Positions 12,664 through 23,477 of a DNA stretch of 64,000 nucleotides are shown one piece after another (within the stretch, counting starts at the first letter, position 1; each line of letters opens with the position of its first letter). Made by a program: the position numbers and the translations under genes. The notes beneath the pieces were generated by a model. The model was not told where the DNA came from. It searched no databases and was given only the letters and a program-made list of their open reading frames with translations. The stretch is from Paracamarosporium sp. OC-R06-R3 (Eukaryota > Ascomycota > Dothideomycetes > Pleosporales > Didymosphaeriaceae). The stretch is from NCBI GenBank assembly GCA_019828545.1, contig JACVRA010000061.1, positions 186,198 to 250,197 of the forward strand, given 5' to 3'.

Positions 12664-13542
12664 AGACGATGAGCAAACAATGGAGCTGACGATGTGTCTG
12701 TAAAAGTATCCGAGACAGCAAGTCAAGGCTGCGCAACGATCTAGGAAATATCTGTATTGCGGGCCCATTGGATTAATTGGCGTCGGGAATCTAGTATTGA
12801 AGTTATGCTTTCAAGCATATCAGTGGCACAGCTGTGTGCCTGGATTTGAATCTCTCCGGAATGTCTCCGGTGAAATAAGGCGGCAGGATGATGGAGAAGA
12901 AGTATGCGCCTTCGAAGGCTATATCCAGTGGAAAGAGTTTCAATGGAACTTACGGTAAGTGTCAAAGTTATCGATCATCTGCAAGAGAGGGTGGAAAAGG
13001 AAAGCGCGTGGTTGTGCTTGTCGAATCCGAATAACGGGCGCTAACGAAGTCACCGTAGCCAATTGGGTGGGGTCACTTTCGTATCATCACTCTTTGGATA
13101 TGCAATACAGCTCTACATTCACCGTCTAAATTCCTAATTTAGATCACCTTCTCTTCCGGGACAGTCGTGGACAGCTGACAGCGTCAAAATGTCTCTGTAT
13201 ACTTCGTATTCCGTTCGTACCTCGTCTGAAAACAGGCTGGCGAGGCATCGCGCTAATTAAAGTGGACTCGCACGAGCTCCACGGTAGAACGGCCAAAAGA
13301 GGTGCTCGCGCTATCTCAAGGGATTTTGTAGTCCTCTATAGGATCGCAATGTAGCAAAGCCAGCGTTTGATTACCAATACAGCTTCACTATACATTCACT
13401 CATATAGTAGCTCTCCATCCATCTCTGCAAAGATACACATTCAAACTACTGTAGCACGATCTGCTTAGCTATGGAAGTAAAAGACACGCAGTGACTCCAA
13501 AAAGCATAAAGGGTGTGCGAAACCTGAGTTACTCGACAATGT
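12664..13542. other. intergenic, possible unresolved small exons
   Basis: On the minus strand an exon-like piece follows a TTGCAG acceptor near 12977 (reading MIDNFDTY). A GTAAGT donor and coding-like stretches down to 12741 follow. The implied intron would be only 35 nt and the frames conflict, so no gene is called. Confidence 0.3.
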
Positions 13543-15804
13543 TCAGTCACGAACCCCGAACTCCAACTGCTCAACCTCCTTGCGAATACCCAGAACTACC
13601 TGGAAGTGACTCATCTTGAGAGGCTTGTCGCGTGCAGCCAGGACTAGTGCGGTCTTGATCAAGTTCTTGATCTCTCTTCCGTTCATATTGGTCTTGGCGA
13701 GCTCTTCGAAGTCGTTGTCGTTCATCTGCACGTCATTCGGAGGAAGTCTTCGGATGAAATTCTTCCAGACTTGCTTTCGTGCAGCCTCGTCAAGATCATG
13801 GTATGGGAGGATCAGATCAACACGCGACCTGAAGGCAGGATCGATGGTACTGATACGGTTTGTGGTTAGGAAAAGTAATCCTTGGTAGTACTCTAGTTGT
13901 CGGAGGAAGACTAAAACATGTCGTAAGCAACGCATTAAGTATTGAAGACGATTATGGAACTCACTGGAAACCAGCTCGTTGCGGATTAAGTTGTTCGATG
14001 AACGGGACTCCATGAATACGTCGGCTTCGTCAATCAAGAGCACAGCACCCCACAATTGACAACAAGTCAGAGCTCTTTTGAGGCCAGCCTCAAGGTCATC
14101 AGGGCGACTGCCAAGCTCTCCTGCACTTAGCATGTACAGAGGAACCCTAGACTTCTCCGCGACTAAATGTGGTCAGACACGCTCTTCCATGTTGCTGTAA
14201 GATTTTCTGTTGTGCTTACCTGCTTCAGATGTGAGGGTTTTTCCTACTCCGGGAGGCCCGGCAAGAAGAATGATGGTTCCTTCGCCTATAGTTCGCTAAT
14301 TAGCTGTGGAATACTCAATTTTCGTGGCAAGAAGTCTGACCTTTATGTTTCACGAAGTCATCAAAGCCTGTGTTGCGGACTTGATTGTCCGCAAATGCCA
14401 TCAAGAGTGTTTTCTGTTCCTCGCGTAGAACGAGGTTGTCGTAAGGGTGATCGTTCCATTCCGGATCCCGAATATCATCAACGTTGACATGGCCTGCCCA
14501 CCTCGTCAGTATGATCTACGTGAGATGCTATTGCCAAAATACTTACACCACTCCTTTCCTTGGAGGTCGAACCCTCTCACACGAGGAACAGCCAGCATAC
14601 ATTCATCATCCGTAAGAGGCTTCAAGTTCTCGTTCCTCTTGCTCTTGTCATTGCTTTCTTCGCTTTCAGCGGGTGTGTTCTTGCCATCATCATCTTCATT
14701 GTCTTCGGAGTCACTATCGTTCTCGTCTTCATCTTCATCGTCCTTCTTCTCTGGAGCCTCCAGAATGCTGTCAACTAATCTAGGAGCAACTTCATTCTGA
14801 CAGAAATAGTAGGCGTGAGCATCTACAACAAACCGGCCAGCGATCTATTCGTTATCAGCCTTGCATGCATTCCGCATTTTGGGGCTCGCACTCACAGGTT
14901 CAACGGTGAAGCCGCATCGCCCCGGAACAAATTTCTTACCGTGACAATTCGTCACATGGAACCCGCGCAAAGACTCAAATTTCCTTCCTCGCTGCAGGAG
15001 CTTTTCACGAAGGCCTGCGTGGTCCGTGGCGAACTTGAAGGGATAGTAGTTGAGTTTTTGGATCAGCTTCGAACCTTCGAAATAACGAAGCTTGGTGGAT
15101 GTGGTGACAAAACCGGACTGGCTTCCGTTCCAGTCGATTTGTCCTAGGGTCACGATCCAGTATGGGTTTTCATTGTCAAGACTGTCGCCATCGTAGCCAT
15201 CGTCACCGTAATCATAACGCTTCGCTGCTACGATTTTGAACAGACAAACGTTGCCTCCAATATTGGACACAGCGAATTCTGACGGTGCGAGCACCAGCCA
15301 TAGCTGATCAAACGTCAACAGTGAAGTGCGTTTCACTTCCGCCAGCGTTGAGACATGGTTGGAAAGAAGCGGCTCTATCTCTTCACGGAACATGTTCAGC
15401 TCCTCTCGAAGGTCCTTGTCTCCTTCCGCCTCGATAGCATCTTGAATCGCTTCCCAACGATGGAGTAGAGGAGTGTAAGTCGGGAAAAACGTGTAAGGAC
15501 TGTCATCTGCATACGGATTCGGGTAGTCATGGAAGATCCTGTCGAGGAAAGACTGCAGAGTGGGACTCTTGATCTCAATCGAGTGAATGGTCCATGTGTA
15601 ATCGTCGTCGTCAGTTTTCTGCTTTGAATAACGCCGGACAATGAAGTGAGACTGTCCAAGCTCCTTGATTCGGCGCTCCTCGAGGATGGGGTCTTTGATC
15701 TCGGACCATTTGGCGGAGCTTCGGGATCGGGACGAGGAGTGGTTGTATAAGTTTTTGACGGCACGAATTGATCCGACTGCAGCTTCCTCTACAGAGTTAG
15801 TCAT
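13543..15804 (-). CDS. AAA+ ATPase with fungal N-terminal extension
   Basis: Six exons (14896-15804, 14547-14844, 14341-14493, 14220-14285, 13965-14162, 13543-13910) give 663 aa. All introns are 51-57 nt. The N-terminal ~400 residues match the style of fungal AAA proteins with a long DUF7025-type region (WLVLAPSEFAVSNIG, GFHVTNCHGKKFVPGRCGF), followed by an acidic linker (DEDEDENDSDSEDNEDDD). The ATPase core has Walker A AGPPGVGKT (about 462-470), Walker B VLLIDEAD (about 511-518) and an LTTNR sensor. The last intron (13911-13964) is 54 nt with no stop; retention would insert 18 residues just after RNELVS. Such proteins are probable remodelling ATPases. The substrate is unknown. Confidence 0.92.
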
Positions 15805-17426
15805 CGTGGGAAGATGATGTGTTTTTGATTGACTTGGTAGGTGGGCCTATGTAAGGTTAGGGTTTCTAATATCTAGAATATCGTGTGCATTGTCCTTAGG
15901 TGCATACCTACTAATTGAAAGGACAGTTAATTGTGTTTTTTTTTGGGATTGAAAGAAGATTTTCGATGCTTTATATATCATCAAGATGACTCAAGCGGAC
16001 TTGCAGTTGGGCCGTATAATCCTTTGCATCCTTACACCGGAATATGCAACCAACGCCCCATTTGCATGGTACACGCTCGCACGAAATCAGGCTGTCACCA
16101 ATCAAGCTCTGCGTTGGCAGAGATTCATGTTAAAGCATAGATAACTGCCTAATGGTGAGCCCAGTAGGTGGCCATGTCGGTCTTGGCAGCACAGCCGCGT
16201 CTGCCTAAGTATCCACAATCCTACACTTGAGCTGCACTGTAGCCTTCAACACCCTATCAGGATTCCGATCTCTAACAAAGATATATAGGTCCTCGGTACT
16301 TCAATATATCTGCGGTTTATATGCTAGCGATGTGAACTTGCTTATGCGCTCGCTTAACTTAGCCCATATTTTAACGCTTCTGCTGGTCATACAAAGTTGG
16401 CGACACAAGCGTGGGTATAATGGTATGAACTTGAGTTGGTCGGAATGTACGTACCAAATGATCGCGGTCTAAAGTATGATGTATCTATATGCCCGTATAT
16501 CGCAAGGCTGATACCTTTCAAGAATGGTCATTACACCATCCCACACATTGTAATACCCGATATGAACATGATCCAGGGAAATAACGAGTTTAGAGAACCC
16601 GATTGTAGCGCGATATCGATGATATTGTAAAGCTCACCCGAGATCTGATCTTTGGGTGAAACACCGTGCCTCCGTTCCCATATTACCTACGTTGGCATGA
16701 TACGTCAATTGGCAGGCTAGTTATTAGTTTAGATTCGACAGAGTAATGAGATTATATCTAAAATTATGCTTGAGAGTATTACTGTACAGGTCGTTTTCAA
16801 GCCTTTTCTTTCGGCGCGAGTGGTGAAAGAGGCATGCGAGGCGGCAGTCAAGAATCGCTAAGAACTTGAATCCAAACCAAACAAATGGAGAGCTGTGTCA
16901 CTAAAGCCGGAGCAGCCCCATTTTAGAAATCAGCTTAACACATTGGAGGCTTAAGGAAACAGAACGTTGAGAAGAGCTGACGAAAAGATCCTGTGGACTC
17001 GCTTATGTAACCTCAATGTGGGGCATCACTAGCAAGCAACGCGGTATGCGATATCATTTTCACGTTCGCTTCTCACAGGTCCATCGCCAAAACAACCATT
17101 CGATGTTATTCGGAGCCTATGTGTGGGTATTGCGGCCCTGTGGTATGCCCTCTCCGCCTCTTGAACGCCCGACTCCAATCGTAAAACACGCGCTCGAAGC
17201 ATTTGATCTATGCCTAGATACAACAACACTACCGTTCTATGTCACAGCAGCACGTTCGCCTCAGCGGAACCCGCGATTCTCCTCGATTACATATGTTAAC
17301 CGATCGGTTGGCAGCGAGCAGTATGTAGCGCCCGCTGCACCTGTACTTAACAAACTGTTTCTCATTGGAGCAAACATCTCTCGGCAGAGTTTATTTATTT
17401 CTTAAAATTATGACCACCGGTTGGAA
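15805..17426. other. 1.6-kb AT-rich intergenic region
   Basis: No supported gene. Short open frames at 15931-16140, 16227-16630 and 17016-17405 lack motifs and consistent splicing. The proximal part presumably carries the promoter of the AAA gene. Confidence 0.5.
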
Positions 17427-18705
17427 CTATTGTTGTGGTGGCTTGCTTGCAAGGCGTTTTTCTTGCTCTTCTTTCGAAAGCGTGTCCCATTCCGCTACAT
17501 TCTTGTCCTATGAGGGTGATTAACAATTGATTCGGAAGTAACAACGTTCCGAGGGCTGCACTTACCCATTCAGCAACACAATCTGGTTTCCAATTACATT
17601 TCTCTACTTCGCCGTACATGGGGTGATTGCGGCGCGGGTGAAGCGTTGGCCAACCCGATGCATGATAGTGGTGTTTGACCAGCGCTCCCCTGGAGTCGTG
17701 ATTTCCTGAGTCAGAATGCCCTTGGCCTGCGGCAAAAGCTTCGACATTGAGGACAAGGATACCGTTAACAAGCCTTGACTCGGCCAAATTGTGGAAAGGA
17801 TCCCAGGTTACTTCTTTACCTCCATTCTGCGCGGTCATCTGTGCGAGAACTGCGTCTGTGAAAGCTGATGGGCCCGTTCCGCTGATGACCTCATTAAAAT
17901 CAAGCTCAAGCTGACCGACAGGAACACCTTTCTTCTTGGATAGGTTGTGGATCCATTCTTGGATGTTTTCGATCAGTCTCAACATGACAGGAAGGCGAGG
18001 TTTAGCTGCGAACGTCCATTGGCAGAATGATTTGCACTTAGATCCTAGGACAGGATGACCCGCAAAAGCAGGCTCATCGATCTCCACTCCAACGATCATG
18101 TCAACCTCCAGCTCGTTATACCGCTCAGGGATGAACCGTTGAACGGGCCGCAAACATTCTACGTCAATATCCGCATATACACCACCCTCAGCATACATGA
18201 TCAAGTAACGGAGGAGGTCAGCTCTTATAATCGTTATGTTGAGCTCCCGGTAGAGGTCGATAATGTCCGGACGATTGAAACCTTGCACGCCATAGTGTTC
18301 TTCGACATATTCAAGGGCGTTGTCATCTGTCAGCACTTCGTACCGATAGCTTGGGTTCTTTGCCGGCCATGTCTTCGCTGTATCCGAATCTCGTTGCTCG
18401 AAAGTAAGCGGCCCCTGTTTCCATGTCTGCCAGATCTTCTTCGGTATGGTGGTCGTTGATGTTTGCAAGGGCTGTTGGTACTTAAGCTCCCGTCTGTATT
18501 TGTGTGCCGCTCGGATAGGTGCAGTGAAGAAGTGGGTGTTGGCGAAGAACAGGAATAAGAACAGAAGAGCAAGGTATGCCGGTAGCACTCTCCGGACTTG
18601 AGTGGTCAATCTGCTCCTGAAGTGCGAGGTAATTGGAGAATGGACGGGCATCTTCGTGTTGAGATGGAGCTTCAGCGGTGGAGGTCTGAAGGACCGTGTT
18701 CGCAT
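17427..18705 (-). CDS. Och1-like DXD glycosyltransferase, type II membrane
   Basis: Exons 17566-18705 and 17427-17507 (58-nt intron GTAAGT...CATAG) give 406 aa. A single membrane anchor near residues 40-58 (AYLALLFLFLFFANTHFF) puts the catalytic domain in the Golgi lumen. IPKKIWQTWK opens the Gly_transf_sug (DXD) domain, and YAEGGVYADIDVECLRP holds the DxD motif that binds nucleotide-sugar and metal. HHYHASGWP near the C-terminus is also typical of the Och1 family. A second Met 18 codons downstream (18651) is an alternative start. Family members are alpha-1,6-mannosyltransferases or related enzymes. The exact sugar is not readable here. It neighbours an acyltransferase and a GT8-like gene. 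Confidence 0.9.
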
Positions 18706-19522
18706 GCTGGTATCAATGGGAAATTGCAGCTGCGCGCCTTTTTGCCAAAGTCAGGCACAAGGAGCTATGGGGACTCAAAAGCGAGCTCCCTGGTGCCCAA
18801 GCTTCCATCTCCCCGTCCTTAGCTACTATGATCTGCAGCTTGGACGAAGAGCCTCGGCCAGTTGGTGACATGACGTCGACAAAAGAGGCCAATAAAGAAG
18901 CGATATACGTTCGGAACGTGCGTGAAAGGCAGGTCGATATCTCACCCGCCCGGGGAGAACATTGAACGCTGCATGTGCATACCGACACCTTGCAGGCCTC
19001 CTCGGTAGACCGAGCATAGTTGGATAGTGCAGTAGCCAAGCTAAAGCTTACACGGGTAGTCTCCGCTGTTGCAGGACGCTACCGCACCGTTTTCGGGTCA
19101 CAGCGATGTGACGCCGCTGATTCTGCCAGGGACGGCCCTGATAAACCACTCACATGCTTGGATGAACTGCCAGTCCGTGTCCTGCATGTGAAGCTCGTCC
19201 CAAATTGTTCGCTGATCTTGACTCCATATTAGCGAACTTTATCCCCGCATATGCAGTTCACCCCTGCAAATACACCAACAGCCGACCAATGAGCACCGTT
19301 CGGGGGCAAATTCCCGCTACAGGCTCCCTCGGTATGGAGCTCAGGCTTCTTGCATCACGCAAGCCAACGCTTGCGTCCCAATGTCAAAGCTTCTGTGTTG
19401 TTTCTGGGTCATCCTGAGTCCTACCAATGTGTCTTGTATTCAAGAGCATTCTTCTCTAGTGAGCAATCTGGGACACGGTCCACAGTTCATTCATCAATTG
19501 TTCGTTTTCAGCAGCCTACGCA
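18706..19522. other. divergent promoter region
   Basis: About 820 bp between divergently transcribed glycosyltransferase and acyltransferase genes, suitable for shared regulation. Overlapping short open frames are unsupported. Confidence 0.5.
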
Positions 19523-21004
19523 ATGCCTGCGAAATACGAAGGTCTTCTAGAGCAAGATCGTATGCAGGAAATCAACCTGAATTCCGCGACATGGAAATCA
19601 GTACGGCCCGCAAGATGGAGTTTGGACATCGTTCGACCTCAATTCTTGACCATCCGTCCTGGCAGTCCGAAGAAAAGATTGAGGCCGACAGCTTGGCTTG
19701 ACGGCCTTCGGGGATTTGCAGCTTTACTTGTTTACATCCACCACAACCAGCTTTGGGCACATGGCCTACACGGAAATATTATTTATGAGAACGCATTTGG
19801 CTATGAGGATAGACACTACTTTGCTGCTTTACCGTTTGTTCGGCACCTCTTTTCTGGTGGTCACTTCGCTGTGGCTATATTCTTCGTCATTTCGGGATAT
19901 GTTCTATCTCTGAAGTCACTAGGCTTGATTCACAAAGGCCAACACCAAGTTGCAGCTGACAGCGTTGGATCAGCTCTCTTTCGGCGATGGCTTCGTCTTT
20001 ACATACCAGTGGTCGCAGTCAGTCTGGTGTGTTTAATTCTGCGTCATTATCCAGGACTCTATGTCGCGTATGGAGAACAGAAAGGGAGTTTCCGCGAGGA
20101 CCTCTGGACCTACTACATTACCTTCAAAAACTACAGCTTCGTTTTCCTCACCGGCAACATGTACGAGTTCCCTCTACTTTACCACCCGCACTCTTGGTCG
20201 ATTCCAATCGAATTCAAAGGATCAATTGTCATCTACACCGCACTCTCAGCACTTTCTAGATGTACTAGAAACGCCCGACTATGGATTCAGACCGGTCTTA
20301 TAATCTACTTTTTGTATATCGTTGATGGTTGGTACGGCGCATTGTTCACGGCTGGCATGCTACTATGTGACCTGGAGTTGCTCGCCCTCAACGACAAATT
20401 GCCGCGCATTTTCTCTATGCTTGAGAACTTCAAGGAACTTATCTTCTTTCATCTCTTCATCGTTGCCATGTACCTTGGCGGAGTTCCATCCTGCGACGGA
20501 GATGACTATATGGGCATCCTAAAGAAATCACCAGGTTGGATATGGCTCTCGTACTTAAAGCCTCAAGCTGTCTACGACGGGAAATGGTTCTATCTGTTCT
20601 GGGCTGCCATCTTCATGGTTTCATCGGTACCTCGTCTTCCGTGGTTAAAACAATTCTTCGAAACGCGCTTCTGCCAATACCTCGCCCGCGTTTCATTCGC
20701 TCTGTACCTGGTACATGGACCAGTCATATGGCTTTTGGGCGACCGCCTCTACGCTGCAGTTGGCTTTCAAAGGGATGAGTACAAAGACAATCTTTCAGAG
20801 TGGATTAACAAGTTCCCCCTCTCTATGAAAGGGCCGATGGGGCTGGAAGTGGCTTTCTGGGTGCCACAGATGATCATTTTGCCAGTCACACTATGGGCAG
20901 CAGAGGTGGTGACTAAACTGTTTGACGAGCCCAGCGTTAAGTTTGCGAATTGGCTCTACAAAAAATCACTGGCACCTCTGTCTTCTTCAAAGCCGGTAGC
21001 TTAG
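19523..21004 (+). CDS. acyltransferase-3 family membrane protein
   Basis: Intronless, 493 aa. The sequence RLRPTAWLDGLRGFAALLVYIHH starts the acyltransferase-3 domain; the His pair corresponds to the conserved membrane His of this family. About ten hydrophobic segments follow (for example FAVAIFFVISGYVLSL, LYIPVVAVSLVCLIL, RVSFALYLVHGPVIWLLG). Enzymes of this family move acyl groups onto sugars, lipids or secondary metabolites. Its place between two glycosyltransferases suggests acylation of a glycan or glycolipid, which is inference. The start at 19523 gives a ~50-residue cytosolic N-terminus. Confidence 0.9.
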   Translation: MPAKYEGLLEQDRMQEINLNSATWKSVRPARWSLDIVRPQFLTIRPGSPKKRLRPTAWLDGLRGFAALLVYIHHNQLWAHGLHGNIIYENAFGYEDRHYFAALPFVRHLFSGGHFAVAIFFVISGYVLSLKSLGLIHKGQHQVAADSVGSALFRRWLRLYIPVVAVSLVCLILRHYPGLYVAYGEQKGSFREDLWTYYITFKNYSFVFLTGNMYEFPLLYHPHSWSIPIEFKGSIVIYTALSALSRCTRNARLWIQTGLIIYFLYIVDGWYGALFTAGMLLCDLELLALNDKLPRIFSMLENFKELIFFHLFIVAMYLGGVPSCDGDDYMGILKKSPGWIWLSYLKPQAVYDGKWFYLFWAAIFMVSSVPRLPWLKQFFETRFCQYLARVSFALYLVHGPVIWLLGDRLYAAVGFQRDEYKDNLSEWINKFPLSMKGPMGLEVAFWVPQMIILPVTLWAAEVVTKLFDEPSVKFANWLYKKSLAPLSSSKPVA

Positions 21005-21677
21005 TCCTAATCGCACGAATGATACTATAGAAATGACATCGGTTTGAATCACAACGCCCTACTTTCCGCCATCGGTACTTCCGATTCATACGTGCTCGTG
21101 TGCCGCCATTTCACATGTACCTCGGAGAGCAGAACCGGGAGCTGGACGCCGTATTCCTGCAGCCTCAGAATTGCTCAAATCCCTGCCACCAACATGGGAA
21201 GGGATTATTGGCTATCTACAAATGGTCTTGCGCCCGACGCTAGTACCCCATGGGGGCGGCCCATTAGCGGGGTAAGTTCGACCCCTGTACTACGCCGCCG
21301 GATCAGCGTGGTCGTTCATAGCGGCAAAGACGCCTACCCCTCGATGCAACGGAAACAAGATTGCGATGACCAGGTTCGTTGATGCACAAGATTCCGTATC
21401 CAAACGAAGCATGTCGAGTACCGCGGCATGGCGTGGGATCGTCATCACGTATGGCATTTCATGTGCAGTTCATCGGATGTCGCAATGGTGCTGGTCATGT
21501 ACTGATACCCCTAGGCTTGTCGCTGTCGTTCACTATAACCCAGATACTATTGATCTGTCGTCCATAGATAACTAGAACGAAATAGGATAAGACCAATTTC
21601 GAGGTTGAGCTTCGCATCTAATGAATCAAAGGAGCTAAAGCTTCTTACCTCGTTTCCCCCCTCAATCTCCAACTATC
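21005..21677. other. intergenic between acyltransferase and GT8-like genes
   Basis: About 670 bp, no supported gene. It contains the promoter of the next same-strand gene. Confidence 0.5.
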
Positions 21678-23009
21678 ATGCGGCGATGGCGCAATGTCGC
21701 GACAGCGACACTCATACTCGCAACAATTGTATACTTCGTCGCACTGCATCAAGAAAAGATACCAGAGGCCTACCAGTTTAGCACACCATTCACAGAACCG
21801 GAACAACATGAATTCGATAGCAGCATCACGCAAGGAGCGCCTGAAAGGTTGAGCAATCCGGAAGGCGCAAAGATACCTTCGGATTTGGAGTTACACCCAC
21901 CACCAATCTTCCCGACTGAAGACGTACCACAAAAAGACAAATCTCCACCACCCGACGAGAGCGGCCTGTCAAACCTTCATATAAATCACGAGCCAGATCT
22001 ACCATCACCGAACGAGTTGCAGCTATCTCCACCAATTGAACCAACTCAAGTAGGCTTTCAAGCCGAGTTTGGCTTCCAACAAGATCTAGACCTAGACTTA
22101 CCAGTTGACGCTCTGAAATCCTTCAGCAACATCAAACCACACAATTACGATCCCAATGGAGTCAAGACAAATGTCTATGCTACTTTCATGGCAACCAGAA
22201 ACCCCTCATTGAAAGATCCCTACTACATGGCCATTCACTCGCTCATATATCGTGTGCTCTGGTCGCCTAGATCACGAACGGAGAAATTCGCTTTCGTCGT
22301 CTTCGTTGGTGATTTTGTTACGTCTGAACAACGAGAGTTGCTCACTGGTGCCGGCGCTCTAGTCCGTGAGCTCGCACCGCTCGAATGGAACCCCAATGTC
22401 GAGGGCATCCAGCACCGTTGGAAAGACCTTTTTGCCAAGCTCAACATGTGGAAGGAGACGGAGTTCTCGCGAATTCTCTTTCTAGATGCCGATGCATTTC
22501 CCGTCATAAATATCGATGCCATGTTCGATATTTCCCTCGAACAGAACTGCATAGAGTCCAAACTCTCTTCAGAGGATCACTTACTGGACGGCACCTCTAC
22601 TTGCGAGCCTTACGTCTTCGCTGGCGTCCCGCAGGACCCTCTCAACCAAGCTTCTATTAATGTCAACGTCGGTAGTTTCGTGTTCTCGCCTTCAACGCTC
22701 ATGCATCAGCGCTTGTTACAGAATTACGTGAATTTCGACAAGTACGACGTCAAGATGGCTGAGCAAGCTTTCTTGAACTGGCAATTTAACATCAACGGGG
22801 CTTTTCCGGCCCAAGCATTGGAAAGGGAGTGGGGTGCTGCGTTTCCCCAAGAAGACGATGAAGGGAAATTCAAAGTAGTGCATGAGAAGTTGTGGAGCGA
22901 AGAGAGGGAGTGGATGAAGAAGGAATGGGTTGATCAATGGGTGGAGATGACGCAATTCTACATGGGCGAGGAATTCAAAAAACTGAGAGGCTTGGATGGC
23001 ATGGCGTAG
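21678..23009 (+). CDS. GT8/glycogenin-like glycosyltransferase, type II membrane
   Basis: Intronless, 443 aa. The N-terminal anchor (VATATLILATIVYFVAL, residues 7-23) is followed by a ~110-residue Pro/Glu-rich stem. The catalytic part begins around VYATFMATRNPS. RILFLDADAFPV holds the DxD metal/nucleotide-sugar site typical of GT8 and glycogenin-type enzymes, and WKDLFAKLNMWK precedes it as in that family. NINGAFPAQALEREW resembles the distal substrate loop. It is probably Golgi-resident. It is the third member of the glycosyl/acyl-transfer group with 17427-21004. Confidence 0.85.
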   Translation: MRRWRNVATATLILATIVYFVALHQEKIPEAYQFSTPFTEPEQHEFDSSITQGAPERLSNPEGAKIPSDLELHPPPIFPTEDVPQKDKSPPPDESGLSNLHINHEPDLPSPNELQLSPPIEPTQVGFQAEFGFQQDLDLDLPVDALKSFSNIKPHNYDPNGVKTNVYATFMATRNPSLKDPYYMAIHSLIYRVLWSPRSRTEKFAFVVFVGDFVTSEQRELLTGAGALVRELAPLEWNPNVEGIQHRWKDLFAKLNMWKETEFSRILFLDADAFPVINIDAMFDISLEQNCIESKLSSEDHLLDGTSTCEPYVFAGVPQDPLNQASINVNVGSFVFSPSTLMHQRLLQNYVNFDKYDVKMAEQAFLNWQFNINGAFPAQALEREWGAAFPQEDDEGKFKVVHEKLWSEEREWMKKEWVDQWVEMTQFYMGEEFKKLRGLDGMA

Positions 23010-23477
23010 GATTAGCAGATACGTAGTGTTGTTTTGTCATGCATGACTGACGATATCCTCAAGTAACCACATTCGCACGAATTGCAAAATTAGTACAATC
23101 CCATGTCTAAGCGTTAGTAGACCATAGTGAGTCATCAATTTGGGAATTCTATGCACCGATCAAAGTGAACAGGCGATTCATTGAGTTTATGGGCCGTAAT
23201 GATAGAAAGCGAGCGTGTGGTGAACTAAAACTATTCACTAATACAAAAAAGAAGCTGAAAACACCAGTCACACACCACGTTTACCAGATGTTAGCCGTTA
23301 TCTGTACCTACGGTTGGAGATAGTTTCCAATATAAGTGACTCGTCCGGTAGAACACCCGTAAATAGAACTGACTGCGGCTCTTCATACGGATAGTCATGC
23401 AGTTCCACGACACTTGCACGATCTGCAACCCCAACAACGTAGTTCACACTCACATCTGATCGTGCATCTGAGAGTAC
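23010..23477. other. intergenic, convergent 3' ends
   Basis: About 470 bp, AT-rich, nothing recognised. Confidence 0.5.

Noticed and set aside
12741..12990. Possible small minus-strand gene (MIDNFDTY exon)
   Set aside because: The implied intron is 35 nt and downstream frames conflict, so no consistent model could be built.
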